NCBI RefSeq assembly: GCF_000013985.1
Contig: NC_008048.1
Location: 2,480,001-2,544,000, forward strand
Reading direction: 5' to 3'
DNA length: 64,000 nucleotides
From: Sphingopyxis alaskensis RB2256
Lineage (GTDB): Bacteria; Pseudomonadota; Alphaproteobacteria; Sphingomonadales; Sphingomonadaceae
Shown piece after piece: positions 20,247-30,439 of the stretch. The position numbers were made by a program, and so were the translations under genes. A model generated the notes under the pieces. The model was not told the origin of the DNA. It did not search any database and was given only the letters and a program-made list of their open reading frames with translations. Each line of letters starts with the position of its first letter. Positions within the stretch are counted from its first letter, which is position 1.

Positions 20247-23200
20247 CTAAATCTTCCCCCGCACGCTCAAAAACATCCGCCGCCCCAGATAATCATATTG
20301 CGTCCCGAACGCGGGTGCCTGCCCGATCACCGGCGGCGTCGCGGTGACCACGGTTGACACCCGCGGCGGCGGCGTGTCGAACAGATTGGCGATGCCAAGC
20401 GTGATGCGGAAGCGTTCGGCAACGTCGCGGCTCAGCGACAGCGAATGATAGAAGGTCGCGGGCACGCTGACATCGGGGCAGAAGCGCCCGCCGGGGCGAA
20501 AGCTCGACGTGCGGCACGGATCGCCGCCCTGCGCGCGCAGCAGTTCCGCCATGTTCGACGCCGCGCCGGTGACGTCGAGGCCATAGAAAAGCGTCCATTT
20601 ATGCTTCGTCCAGCCGAGCGTGAAATCGCCGACCCATTTCGGATTGCCGATCGTGCCATTGTCGTCGATGGTCATGCTGGGGAAGAGGGCAACCTTGTCC
20701 TCGACCTGCCAGGTCATCTGCGCGCGAAACGCCAGCGAGCCCAGCCTGCCCAGATCCTGATCGAGCGCGAGCGACAGGTCGACGCCGCGATTGCGCTGGC
20801 GGCTGATGTTGACATAGCGGTCGGTGACGCTTGCGATGCTCCCGGCGTCGGGCCCAGCCGCCGCGCGCGTGAACAGCCCGCACAGCGGCTCGTCGGGGAA
20901 AAACGCCGAATCATAACAGCCGGCCAGGATATTGCCCGCGCCGAGCAGGGTGATCTCCTGCCAGACCTTGATGTCGAAATAATCGACCGCAAGGCGGGTG
21001 CGCAGCCCGCCCCACAACGCCCCGGACAGATCGGGGGTCAGGATCAGCGACACGGTTTTCGCGGTCGAAGTTTCGGGCTCCAATCGGCCGATGCCGCCCC
21101 CCGACACGATCGTCGCGGGGCCGAGGCCGCCTGCATAGTCGGGCGCGATGCCGTCGGCGGCGCAATTGTCGAAGACGCGCTGGCTGATCGCCCCCGCCGC
21201 GAGCCGCGCGGCCGTCTGGATGCACGGATCAATCGCCTGTTGGCCGAGGAAACCCGTCTGGTCCTCAAGGAACAGTTCGAACAGCGCGGGCGCGCGGAAC
21301 GAGGTGCCCCAGGTGCCGCGCAGGCGCAGCCAGTCGGTCACCGCCCAGTCGGCGCCGACCTTCCATGTCGTATCGCTGAAGCGGTCGGACACGCCGTCGC
21401 GGCGCGTCGCCTCGACATGCGTGTAGCGTGCGGCGCCCGACAGTGTCAGCCGCTCGACCATCGGCACGCCTTCGATCAGCGGCAGTTCGACCTCGCCGAA
21501 CAGCTCTTTCGACACGGTGCGCCCCGCGGTGATGCCCGAGGTCGTGAAATTGGCGACATTGCCCGCAAGCGTTGCATCGCCCGGCGTGTCATTAATTTCG
21601 TCGCGGCGGATCGTCGCACCGAACGCCGCACCGACCGGCCCCGCGGGCAGGTCGAACAGCTTGCCGGTCAGCAGCGCCTCGGCGGAGCTTTGCTTGAACA
21701 AGGTCCGCCCCGTCTCACGCCCCATCAGGAAGGTGCGCTCCTCCGCCGTGAAGTCGCCGCTGAGCACGCGCGGATCGGTGAAGTCGATGTCGATGCAGTC
21801 CGCGCCGCGGATCGCCGTCACCGTCCCCACGCACGACCGCGTGCGCAAGGTCTGCGAGGCGATCGCGTCCCGATAGATGACATGCTGCGTGTAGCTGGCG
21901 TCCGAGCGGCTGTGCTGGCCGTGAACATCCCACTTCCAGCCGCCGCCGAGGTCGCCGCGCAGCCCCAGCACGCCGCGATAATAATCGACGTCGGCCTCGC
22001 TCTCCGACTTCACCAGCACGCGCGGGCGCAGGATGATATTGCCCCCGAACTCCGCGTTGAACGGATCGCCCAAGTCACCGGGGTCGCAATTGAACTGCGT
22101 CGGGTCGCACAGGAAAAAGGGCAGGAAGGATGCACCGGTGAACTGGTCGAGCTCGATGCGCTGAAACCCGTTGTTCACCGACTTGCGGTTGCTGAACAGG
22201 AACTCGCCATAGGCGGTGGCGCTATCGGTCACCTCATAGGCGCCATCGGCAAAGGCGCTCACCCGGCTGACGGCCGAAAAGACATCTGAATCCTGTTCGA
22301 CCCGCTCGAACTGGTTGAGCGCGCCGGTCGACGGCCCGTCAAAATTGACCCCGAAGAAATCGGCGGGGCCGAACACGCCGATCGGATTATAGGCATTGAT
22401 GGGGATGCCGACGGCAGCGAACCCGGCGCCATATTGGCCGGCAAAGATCGCCTGCCCGTTGGGTGCGATCAGGCCGGGGCCGAATGTCGGGAAGCCGTTT
22501 TCATCGACGCCCGAAAAATCGGCGAAGACGATCGCATTGCCCAGGGTGCTGCTGCACGCGGGCTGTCCGGTGCGGAAATCGATAATGTCGGCCCGGCTGC
22601 CATCGGCCTCGCGCTTCAGATATTCTTCCGAACAGAAAAGGAAATCGCGGTCGCGGCGCGTCAGATTCTGCTGGCGGAACACATCAACGGTCGCAAACAC
22701 ATGGCCGCGGTCGAACTTTTTGCCAAAGCTCGCGTCGGCGCCATAGCTTTCGCCGCCGCCATGCTCGGTGATCGACGAAAAGCCACCGCCCTCGAAACCG
22801 TCGAGGTCGTCGCGGGTCAGGACGTTGACCACGCCCGCGACGGCATCCGAGCCATAGATCGACGAGGCGCCGGTCTTCAGCACCTCCACTTGCCGCACCA
22901 CCGACAGCGGCAGGACATTGAGGTCGAAGGGCGCGACCGCGCCGCGGATCCCCGCAGGGCCCGCGCGGCGGCCGTTGATGAGCACCAGCGTGCGTTCGGC
23001 GCCGAGCCCGCGCAGCGACAGCGATTGCACATCATTGCCGCCGTTCGCGACGAAGCGGTTCGAAATCGCCGAGCTGATCTGGATCGACCCCTGCGCCGCG
23101 GGCGCCGATCGCAGCATGTCGGCAAGCTGGACCTGCCCCTGTCGTTTTGCGGCTTCGGGGTCGATGATCTGGATCGGATCGGCGCTGGTAAACTCGCTCT

Positions 23201-23351
23201 TCGCGATGCGCGATCCGGTGACGACGATCTCCTCGCCGTCGGGCTGCGCCATCGCAGGGCTGGCCGTCAGCGCGATCGCCGAGGCCGTGGCGGCCAGAAA
23301 CGCCTGGGCCGAAAACACCTGGGCCGGAAACACCTGGGAACGGGCGCCCAT
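20247..23351 (-). CDS. TonB-dependent outer-membrane receptor
   Basis: About 1034 residues. The signal peptide ends around SPAMA, a short TonB-box-like EEIVVTGSRI follows, then a plug domain (VQLADMLRSAPAAQG, LVLINGRRAGPAG, VEVLKTGASSIYGSDAVAGVVNV). The rest is a large beta-barrel ending YDYLGRRMFLSVRGKI. The length and plug style fit the oar/TBDR group common in sphingomonads. The ligand is unknown. Start chosen at ATG 23351 because AAGGA sits 8 nt upstream of it; ATGs at 23357 and 23360 are too close to that site. It is a single gene facing away from hisE. Confidence 0.9.
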   Translation of the reverse strand: MGARSQVFPAQVFSAQAFLAATASAIALTASPAMAQPDGEEIVVTGSRIAKSEFTSADPIQIIDPEAAKRQGQVQLADMLRSAPAAQGSIQISSAISNRFVANGGNDVQSLSLRGLGAERTLVLINGRRAGPAGIRGAVAPFDLNVLPLSVVRQVEVLKTGASSIYGSDAVAGVVNVLTRDDLDGFEGGGFSSITEHGGGESYGADASFGKKFDRGHVFATVDVFRQQNLTRRDRDFLFCSEEYLKREADGSRADIIDFRTGQPACSSTLGNAIVFADFSGVDENGFPTFGPGLIAPNGQAIFAGQYGAGFAAVGIPINAYNPIGVFGPADFFGVNFDGPSTGALNQFERVEQDSDVFSAVSRVSAFADGAYEVTDSATAYGEFLFSNRKSVNNGFQRIELDQFTGASFLPFFLCDPTQFNCDPGDLGDPFNAEFGGNIILRPRVLVKSESEADVDYYRGVLGLRGDLGGGWKWDVHGQHSRSDASYTQHVIYRDAIASQTLRTRSCVGTVTAIRGADCIDIDFTDPRVLSGDFTAEERTFLMGRETGRTLFKQSSAEALLTGKLFDLPAGPVGAAFGATIRRDEINDTPGDATLAGNVANFTTSGITAGRTVSKELFGEVELPLIEGVPMVERLTLSGAARYTHVEATRRDGVSDRFSDTTWKVGADWAVTDWLRLRGTWGTSFRAPALFELFLEDQTGFLGQQAIDPCIQTAARLAAGAISQRVFDNCAADGIAPDYAGGLGPATIVSGGGIGRLEPETSTAKTVSLILTPDLSGALWGGLRTRLAVDYFDIKVWQEITLLGAGNILAGCYDSAFFPDEPLCGLFTRAAAGPDAGSIASVTDRYVNISRQRNRGVDLSLALDQDLGRLGSLAFRAQMTWQVEDKVALFPSMTIDDNGTIGNPKWVGDFTLGWTKHKWTLFYGLDVTGAASNMAELLRAQGGDPCRTSSFRPGGRFCPDVSVPATFYHSLSLSRDVAERFRITLGIANLFDTPPPRVSTVVTATPPVIGQAPAFGTQYDYLGRRMFLSVRGKI

Positions 23352-23511
23352 GTTCATCATCCTTGTCCGAACAGAAATTGATACGCCCCCCGGCAAGGCC
23401 GACATTTAACGCCGAGGCGTTTCAATATGGTTGACGCGGCGGTAAGTTTTTCAGCGGCGCTTGCCCGCGCGGCGCGGCGGCGGTAGGCACGGCGCCGAAA
23501 GGATCGGCGCG

Positions 23512-23841
23512 ATGAGCAAGGCAATGGGCGAAACGCTGGGACGGCTCGAGGCGGTCATCCACGACCGGCTCGCCGCGGGCGAAGCCGAAGCCTCCTATGT
23601 CGCGAGTCTCGCCGCCAAGGGCCGCGGCAAGATCGCGCAGAAGCTGGGCGAAGAAGCCGTCGAGGCGGTGATCGCCGCGGTGAGCGAAGACGATCCCGCG
23701 CTGATCGGCGAGGCGAGCGATCTCGTCTTTCACCTCTCGATCCTGCTCGCGGAGCGCGGCCTGACGTGGGACGCGATCGCCGCCGAACTCGACCGCCGCC
23801 ACGGCACTTCGGGCCACACCGAAAAAGCCGCCCGCGCGTGA
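23512..23841 (+). CDS. hisE: phosphoribosyl-ATP pyrophosphatase
   Basis: Second step of histidine synthesis, hydrolysing PR-ATP to PR-AMP. The 109-residue helical protein has the family pattern SYVASLAAKGRGKIAQKLGEEAVEAVIAA and LIGEASDLVFHLSILL. ATG 23512 has an AAAGGA site 9 nt upstream. In many alphaproteobacteria hisE ends the his operon and is followed by a HIT gene, as here; the rest of the his operon is not in the window. Confidence 0.93.
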   Translation: MSKAMGETLGRLEAVIHDRLAAGEAEASYVASLAAKGRGKIAQKLGEEAVEAVIAAVSEDDPALIGEASDLVFHLSILLAERGLTWDAIAAELDRRHGTSGHTEKAARA

Positions 23842-23872
23842 AAGTCCGTCCAGCCCGTTTCTTCACCACATC

Positions 23873-23950
23873 CGTCATCCCGGCGAAGGCCGGGATCTCG
23901 CCGGTGCGTCAATCCGATTGGGTGAGATCCCGGCCTTCGCCGGGATGACG
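23873..23950. repeat. perfect 27-bp inverted repeat between hisE and the HIT gene
   Basis: Arms starting cgtcatcccggcgaaggccg and ending gggatgacg match perfectly for 27 bp around a 24-bp centre. It is the most complete copy of this dispersed repeat in the window and belongs to the common cgtcat...ccggcgaaggccgg family. Confidence 0.9.
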
Positions 23951-23972
23951 CAGCGGACAAAAGGAAGCCCCC

Positions 23973-24350
23973 ATGCCGATCGACGCCACCCTCCCCTATG
24001 ACGACAGCAACATCTTCGCGCGCATCCTGCGCGGTGAGCTGCCGGCGAAGACCGTCTATGACGACGAATATGCCCTCGCCTTCCACGACATCAACCCGCA
24101 GGCGCCGCTGCACATCCTCGTCATCCCCAAGGGCGCCTATGTCAGCTGGGACGATTTTTCGGAGCGCGGCAGCGACGCCGAAATCGCGGGCTTCGTCCGC
24201 GCGGTGGGCCGCGTCGCGCGCGACCAGGGCCTCGTCGCCCCCGGCTATCGCCTGCTCGCCAACGTCGGGCCCGACAGCCATCAGGAGGTGCCGCACCTCC
24301 ACGTCCACATCTTCGCCGGCCGCCCGCTCGGCCCGATGCTCGCGCGATAG
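23973..24350 (+). CDS. HIT-family nucleotide hydrolase (HINT-like)
   Basis: 125 residues. The histidine triad reads HLHVHIFAG near the C-terminus, and the N-terminal DDSNIFARILRGELPAK and HILVIPKGAY match bacterial HINT purine nucleoside phosphoramidases. It follows hisE by 131 bp, with only the palindromic repeat between them. An AAAGGAAG site precedes the ATG. Confidence 0.93.
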   Translation: MPIDATLPYDDSNIFARILRGELPAKTVYDDEYALAFHDINPQAPLHILVIPKGAYVSWDDFSERGSDAEIAGFVRAVGRVARDQGLVAPGYRLLANVGPDSHQEVPHLHVHIFAGRPLGPMLAR

Positions 24351-24436
24351 CCCCAACGCAAGGCGCGGCGACGGGTGGACTCATCCCTCGCTTTCCAGCA
24401 GGATAGACGTGCGGGCCAGCGACGGGAGGCGGGGCG

Positions 24437-27400
24437 ATGACGACAGCGTGGCAAGGGCTCGGTCGATGGCTGGCCGGTCGCGCAAAACTGGCGCTGATCG
24501 TGCCGCTGACGCTCGCGATTGCCGCGACCGCCGCCGACACCGTGCCGCAGGTCATCCTCGCGACTCCGGGCAGCAGCGGCACCGGCGAGGGGACGGTCAC
24601 CCGCTTTACGCTGCGCTTTTCCGAAGACATGGTCGCGCTCGGCGATCCGCGCGCCGCCGCCCCCGCGACCAACGACTGCAAGCGCCCGTCGACCGCCCGC
24701 TGGGTCGACACGCGCACCTGGGTGCTCGAGTTCGACGCGCCCTTGCCCGGTGGGTTGCGCTGCCATGTCGAGCTGCGGAGCGGGCTCGTCACCGCGCGCG
24801 GCGTCGCGGTCACCGGGAACGACCGGTTCGCGATCGACACCGGCGGCCCCTCGGCGCGCGCGGTGCTCGCGGGCGGGATCGGCGGCGGGATCGAGGAGGA
24901 GCAGGTCTTCCTCGTCGCCACCAATGTCGCCGCCGACCGCGCCTCGGTCGCCCGCTACGGCTATTGCGCGGTTGACGGCATCGGCGAGAAGATCCCGCTC
25001 GACGTGCTGCCGCGCGCGACCGCGACCGAGATCCTGACCGGGCTTGGCGATGCCAACTGGTCGCGCCAGTCCTTCACCTACGACGCCGGACTGCCGCAGC
25101 GCCTGCCCGCCGCGGGCGCCGAGCGCGACGCGGCGCTGGGCCGGATCGTCGCGGTCAAGTGCCGCCGCCCGCTGCCGCCGGGGCGCGACATGGCGCTCGT
25201 CTGGGACGCGCGCATCAGCCAAGCGGGCGTCCCCGGCCGCACCGCCGGGCGCGACCAGCGCTTCGACTATGACGTGCGCCCCGCCTTCACCGCCAAAATG
25301 ACGTGCAGCCGCGTCAATCCGCAGGCGGGGTGCAACCCGATCAAGGATGTTGTGCTGCGCTTCACCGCGCCCGTCGCGCGCGACACCGCGCTCGCGGCGA
25401 AGCTGACCACCGCCGACGGCCAGACGATCGCGGCAAAGTTCGACGACGACGACCGGGGCGACACGCATCTGACGCAGGTCCGCTTCGCCGGGCCGCTGCC
25501 GCAGAATGTCGACGCGGCGCTGATCCTGCCCGCCGACGTCACCGACCAGAGCGGCCGCGCGCTGCTCAACGCGTCGAACTTCCCGCTCGACTTCCACATC
25601 GACCGCACCCCGCCGCTCGTCAAATTCGCCGCCGAATTCGGCATATTGGAGGCGAGCGAGGGCGGCGTGCTGCCCGTCACCGTGCGCGGCGTCGAAGCCT
25701 CGCTGGTTCAGAAGAATCTCAAAATGCCCGCCGCAACGCTGCGCATCGGCGACGACGATGCCGCGGTCGCGCGCTGGCTCCGCCGCGTCGCGGATGCCGA
25801 CGACAGCGATTATCGCGAGGAAAAGGATGCCGCGGGCAAGGAGATCACCGTCAACTACACCGGCACCAAATCACTGTTCGACGGCGCGCCGCCCGGCGGC
25901 GAGCGCCGCGATATGCAGCTCACCCCGCCCGCGGGCGGCAAGGAGTTCGAGGTCGTCGGCATTCCGCTCGCCGAAAAAGGTTTCCACATCGTCGAGGTCG
26001 CGAGCCCCGAACTCGGCGCCGCGCTGCTCGGTCGCAAGGCGACGCGCTATGTCGCGACCGCCGCGCTCGTCACCGACATGGCGGTGCATTTCAAATGGGG
26101 CCGCGACGGCTCGCTCGCCTGGGTCACATCGCTCGCGACCGGCAAGCCCGTCGCAGGCGCCGAAATCCGCGTTTCCGACAGCTGCACCGGCCGCCTGCTC
26201 GCGCGCGGCACCGCCGACAAGGCGGGCCGCCTCGCCTTCCCCTCGGGCCTGCCGCAGCCCGAAACCTATTCGAACTGCGAAGACGACGCCGACCCCACGA
26301 ACAGCGAGGGTCATGCGCTGATGGTCAGCGCGCGGTCGGGCGATGATTTCAGCTTCACCCTCACCGACTGGGGCGACGGCATCCGCCCCTATGACTTCGA
26401 CCTCCCCTATGGCTGGTCGGAGCGCGAGGACATTCTCCACACCGTCTTCGACCGCGCGCTCGTCCAGGCGGGCGAGACGGTGCATATGAAGCATGTGCTG
26501 CGCCGCCCCGTCGGCCTCGGCTTTCGCACCCCCGAACCGCTGGCGGGCAAGCTCCGCCTCGTCCACCGCGGCTCCGATACCGAGTTCGAAATGCCCTTTG
26601 CGATTGCCGCCACCGGCAGCGGCGAGAGCGTGTGGAACGTCCCGCAATCGGCGCCGATGGGCGATTATGAACTCGTCTTCGTCACCACAGACAAAAAGGG
26701 CGAGGACAGGAGCATCTGGACGGGCCAGAGCGTGCGCGTCGACGAATATCGCCTGCCGACGATGAAGGCCGCGATCACCGGCCCCAAAGGCGCGCTCGTG
26801 CGCCCAGCCGCGGTGCCGCTCAGCCTGTTCGTCGGCTATCTGTCGGGCGGCCCCGCGCCGGGCATCCCCGTTGAACTGCGCACCAGTTTCCGCGCCGCCT
26901 GGTCGCCGCCAGAGGATTATCGCGACTGGGATTTCGACGGCCGCCCGGTCAGGGAAGGCACCGTCCAGCTCGACGACAGCGGCGAGGAACCCGGCGGCGA
27001 CCTGCCGCTCGCGCGCTCGGTGCCGCTGACGCTCGGCGCCGACGGCACCGCATCGACCAGCGTCATCGTCGACCAGCCGATCAGCGAGCCCACGGTGATG
27101 GCCGCCGAAATGGACTATGCGGATGCCAATGGCGAAACGCTGACCGCGAGCCGCCGCATCACCCTTTATCCCTCCGCCGTCCGCCTCGGCCTCAGGACCG
27201 ACGGCTGGATGATGCGCGACGATGATCTGCGCCTCAATTTCATCGCGCTCGACCTGGGCGGCAAGCCGATCCGCGGCCAGCGCGTCGATGTCGCGCTCTA
27301 CAGCCGCCAGATCATCACCGCGCGCCGCCGCCTGATCGGCGGCTTCTATGCCTATGACAACCAGATGCGCACCGCGAAGCTGTCGGCGAACTGCACCGCG

Positions 27401-30277
27401 ACGACCGACCGGCTCGGCCGCGCCAGCTGCGCGATGGCGCCCGGCGTCTCGGGCGAAGTCACCGTCGTTGCGACGACGCACGACGCCGACGGCAACGAAG
27501 CGCGCGCCGTCCGCTCGGTCTGGCTCGCGGGCGACGACGAATGGTGGTTCGGCGGCGACAATGGCGACCGCATGGACGTGATCGCCGAAGCGCCGCGCTA
27601 CGCCGCGGGCGACACCGCGCGCTTTCAGGTGCGGATGCCCTTCCGCGAAGCGACCGCGCTCGTCACCGTCGAGCGCGAGGGCGTGCTATCGAGCTTCGTC
27701 GTGCCCCTGAAGGGCACCAATCCCGTCGTGACGGTCAAGCTGCCCGCGACCTACGCTCCCGACGTCTATGTCTCGGTGATGGCGGTGCGCGGGCGCGTCA
27801 CGGGGCAGGAAAGCTGGTTTCGCAAGATGAAGCGCGCGGTCGGTTTCCAGATCGAGACGAGCGAAGGCGCGCCGCCGACCGCGCTCGTCGATCTTGCCAA
27901 GCCCGCCTATCGCATCGGCATCGCGCGCATCAAGGTCGGCTGGGAAGGGCATAAGCTCGACGTCAAGGTCCGCGCCGACAAGGAAAAATATGCGGTGCGC
28001 GAAACCGCGAAAGTCGGCATCGAGGTCAAGGCGCCGGGCGGCAAGGCGCCGAAGAATGCCGACGTCGCCTTCGCCGCGGTCGACGAGGCGTTGCTCCAGC
28101 TCGCCCCCAACGAAAGCTGGGACATACTCGCCGCGATGATGGGCGACCGCACCCTCGACGTGCTCACCTCGACCGCGCAGATGCAGGTGGTGGGTAAACG
28201 CCATTATGGCCGCAAGGCGCTCGAACCGGGCGGCGGCGGCGGCGGCGACCTCAGCGGGCTGACGCGCGAGGATTTCCGCCCGGTGCTGCTCTGGAAAGGC
28301 ACTGTCCCGCTCGACGCCAGGGGCCGCGCCTCCATCGATGTGCCGCTCAGCGACAATCTTTCGGGCTTCCGCCTCGTCGCGATCGCGACCGACGGATCGC
28401 AATTTTTCGGCACCGGCGAAACGAGCGTGCGCACCGTGCAGGATCTCGGCGTCTTTGCCGGGCTGCCCGAACTGGTCCGCACCGGCGACGCCTATGACGC
28501 GCGCTTCACGCTGCGCAACGGCACCGACAAACCGATGGAGGTCACCGCGACCGCGACGATCTCGCCCGCGATCGCGACCGCGCCGCCCCTGACGGTGACG
28601 ATCCCCGCGGGCGGCGCGGTGCCGGTGAGCTGGGCGATCACCGCGCCCGATCAGGCGGGGCCGCTGAGCTGGACCGTCGAAGCGGCGACAAGGGACGGCA
28701 AGGCGCGCGACCGCCTCGTCTTCGAACAGATCGTCGAACCCGCGGTGCCGGTCGAAACCTGGGCCGCCAGCCTCTTCCGCGTCGGACCGGCCACGACCTT
28801 GCCCATCGCGATTCCCGCAGGCGCGCTGCCCGGCGGCTATGTCGATGTCGCGCTCGCGGGCACGCTCGCGCCGCCGCTCGCGGGGGTGCGCGACTATATG
28901 GCCGCCTATCCCTACACCTGTTTCGAACAACAGACGTCGCGCGCCGTCGCGCTCGGCGACCTTGGGCGGTGGCAGGCGCTGGCGGGTGCGATGCCGACCT
29001 ATCTCGATGACGACGGGCTGCTGCGCTACTGGCCCAACGAGCGGATGGAAGGGTCGATCGAGCTCACCGCCTATGTCCTCGGCATCAGCGCGGCGAACGG
29101 CTTTGCGATCCCCGAAACCTCGCGGGCAAAGATGATCGCCGCGCTGCAAGCGGTGGTCGAGGGGCGGCTGGCGCGCCGCGGCTATGGCCCGTGGGACATT
29201 CGCCCCGTGCGCGTCGCCGCGCTCGCCGCGCTCGCGCGCGCCAATGCCGCGAACGCGCGCCTCGTCGCCGCAATCGACATGGCGCCCGCCGACATGACGA
29301 CGGGCACGCTCGCCGACTGGCTCGTCGCGATCGAACGGACGCCCGGCGTGCGGGGCGCCGCCGCGCTGCGCACCGCGGCCGAGGCCGAGCTTCGCAAGCG
29401 CCTCGTTTACGAAGGCACACGCCTCGACCTCGTCGACGATGCGCGCGCGCCATGGTGGATGATGGTCAGCGGCGACGAAATGGCGATCAAGGCGCTGGGC
29501 GCCGTCCTCGGCCGCAAGGGATGGGAGGATGACGCGGGCAAGCTGATGGTCGGCGTCGCCCAGCGCCAGCGCAAGGGGCATTGGGACACGACTCCCGCAA
29601 ACGCATGGGGCGCGGTCACCGTCCGCCGCTTTGCCGAGCTTTATCCGGCGAGCGCGATCACCGGCGTCACGACCATCGGCCTTGCGGGCAATACCGCTTC
29701 GCAAAGCTGGCCGCTCCCCGCTGAGCCGCCCTCGCCGCTTCGCGTCGCGCTCAATGCCGCGACGATGAGCCTCAATCATCGGGGCACGGGATCGCCATGG
29801 GCGACCGTCAGCGTCAAGGCCGCGGTGCCTTTGAAGGAGCCGCTCAATGCGGGCTACCGGATCAAACGCTCGGTGAGCATCGTCAAGGCGGCGAACAAGG
29901 ACCGGCTGACGCGCGGCGACGTCATCAAGATACGGATCGAGGTCGCCGCCGCCGCGGGCCGGACGTGGGTGGTCATCAGCGATCCCGTCGCCCCCGGCGC
30001 GACGATCGTCGGCAATCTCGGCGGCCAGTCCGAAATGCTGGGCGCGCAAGCGGGCGGATCGGGCGCGCAGCCCAGCTATGTCGAGCGCGGCAAGGACAGC
30101 TGGCGCGGCTATTTCGGCTGGATGCCCGCGGGCACCCACGCGGTCGAATATGTCGTCCGCCTCAATGGCTCGGGCCGCTTCACCCTGCCCCCGACGCGCG
30201 TCGAGGCGATGTATTCGCCCGCGATCCGCGGCCAATGGCCGAACGCGCCGCTGACCGTGGCGAATGTGGGGTCGTGA
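24437..30277 (+). CDS. bacterial alpha-2-macroglobulin (YfhM-like)
   Basis: 1946 residues. Periplasmic protease trap thought to protect cells whose envelope is breached. The reactive thioester motif is YTCFEQ with Cys1495 (CxEQ), followed by the helical thioester domain rich in repeats such as LTAYVLGISAANGF. N-terminal MG and Ig-like repeats and a bait region precede it. The start ATG follows a GGCGGGGCG purine tract. The signal region (about 15-33) has no lipobox cysteine, so unlike E. coli YfhM it may be soluble in the periplasm. It is followed by pbpC, the standard partner gene. Confidence 0.9.
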   Translation: MTTAWQGLGRWLAGRAKLALIVPLTLAIAATAADTVPQVILATPGSSGTGEGTVTRFTLRFSEDMVALGDPRAAAPATNDCKRPSTARWVDTRTWVLEFDAPLPGGLRCHVELRSGLVTARGVAVTGNDRFAIDTGGPSARAVLAGGIGGGIEEEQVFLVATNVAADRASVARYGYCAVDGIGEKIPLDVLPRATATEILTGLGDANWSRQSFTYDAGLPQRLPAAGAERDAALGRIVAVKCRRPLPPGRDMALVWDARISQAGVPGRTAGRDQRFDYDVRPAFTAKMTCSRVNPQAGCNPIKDVVLRFTAPVARDTALAAKLTTADGQTIAAKFDDDDRGDTHLTQVRFAGPLPQNVDAALILPADVTDQSGRALLNASNFPLDFHIDRTPPLVKFAAEFGILEASEGGVLPVTVRGVEASLVQKNLKMPAATLRIGDDDAAVARWLRRVADADDSDYREEKDAAGKEITVNYTGTKSLFDGAPPGGERRDMQLTPPAGGKEFEVVGIPLAEKGFHIVEVASPELGAALLGRKATRYVATAALVTDMAVHFKWGRDGSLAWVTSLATGKPVAGAEIRVSDSCTGRLLARGTADKAGRLAFPSGLPQPETYSNCEDDADPTNSEGHALMVSARSGDDFSFTLTDWGDGIRPYDFDLPYGWSEREDILHTVFDRALVQAGETVHMKHVLRRPVGLGFRTPEPLAGKLRLVHRGSDTEFEMPFAIAATGSGESVWNVPQSAPMGDYELVFVTTDKKGEDRSIWTGQSVRVDEYRLPTMKAAITGPKGALVRPAAVPLSLFVGYLSGGPAPGIPVELRTSFRAAWSPPEDYRDWDFDGRPVREGTVQLDDSGEEPGGDLPLARSVPLTLGADGTASTSVIVDQPISEPTVMAAEMDYADANGETLTASRRITLYPSAVRLGLRTDGWMMRDDDLRLNFIALDLGGKPIRGQRVDVALYSRQIITARRRLIGGFYAYDNQMRTAKLSANCTATTDRLGRASCAMAPGVSGEVTVVATTHDADGNEARAVRSVWLAGDDEWWFGGDNGDRMDVIAEAPRYAAGDTARFQVRMPFREATALVTVEREGVLSSFVVPLKGTNPVVTVKLPATYAPDVYVSVMAVRGRVTGQESWFRKMKRAVGFQIETSEGAPPTALVDLAKPAYRIGIARIKVGWEGHKLDVKVRADKEKYAVRETAKVGIEVKAPGGKAPKNADVAFAAVDEALLQLAPNESWDILAAMMGDRTLDVLTSTAQMQVVGKRHYGRKALEPGGGGGGDLSGLTREDFRPVLLWKGTVPLDARGRASIDVPLSDNLSGFRLVAIATDGSQFFGTGETSVRTVQDLGVFAGLPELVRTGDAYDARFTLRNGTDKPMEVTATATISPAIATAPPLTVTIPAGGAVPVSWAITAPDQAGPLSWTVEAATRDGKARDRLVFEQIVEPAVPVETWAASLFRVGPATTLPIAIPAGALPGGYVDVALAGTLAPPLAGVRDYMAAYPYTCFEQQTSRAVALGDLGRWQALAGAMPTYLDDDGLLRYWPNERMEGSIELTAYVLGISAANGFAIPETSRAKMIAALQAVVEGRLARRGYGPWDIRPVRVAALAALARANAANARLVAAIDMAPADMTTGTLADWLVAIERTPGVRGAAALRTAAEAELRKRLVYEGTRLDLVDDARAPWWMMVSGDEMAIKALGAVLGRKGWEDDAGKLMVGVAQRQRKGHWDTTPANAWGAVTVRRFAELYPASAITGVTTIGLAGNTASQSWPLPAEPPSPLRVALNAATMSLNHRGTGSPWATVSVKAAVPLKEPLNAGYRIKRSVSIVKAANKDRLTRGDVIKIRIEVAAAAGRTWVVISDPVAPGATIVGNLGGQSEMLGAQAGGSGAQPSYVERGKDSWRGYFGWMPAGTHAVEYVVRLNGSGRFTLPPTRVEAMYSPAIRGQWPNAPLTVANVGS

Positions 30278-30305
30278 TGATCTTTGATCTGTGGGCCGAA
30301 AACCA

Positions 30306-30437
30306 AACCCCTCCCCTTCAGGGGAGGGGCAACGAAGACTTGGCAGCTTGCTGCCTAGTCGTAGTGGGGTGGGGGCCAGCGGCCTTGCGCAAGGCGTCGG
30401 GCCCCCACCCCAAACCCCTCCCCTGAAGGGGAGGGGC
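30306..30437. repeat. compound palindromic repeat between the A2M gene and pbpC
   Basis: Two copies of the cccctcccct-tc/ga-aggggagggg hairpin at 30309-30331 and 30415-30437 flank a long central hairpin (ggtgggggcc ... ggcccccacc, about 30368-30412). The whole block is an inverted repeat. The last arm lies immediately before the pbpC start codon. Confidence 0.88.
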
Positions 30438-30439
30438 TT

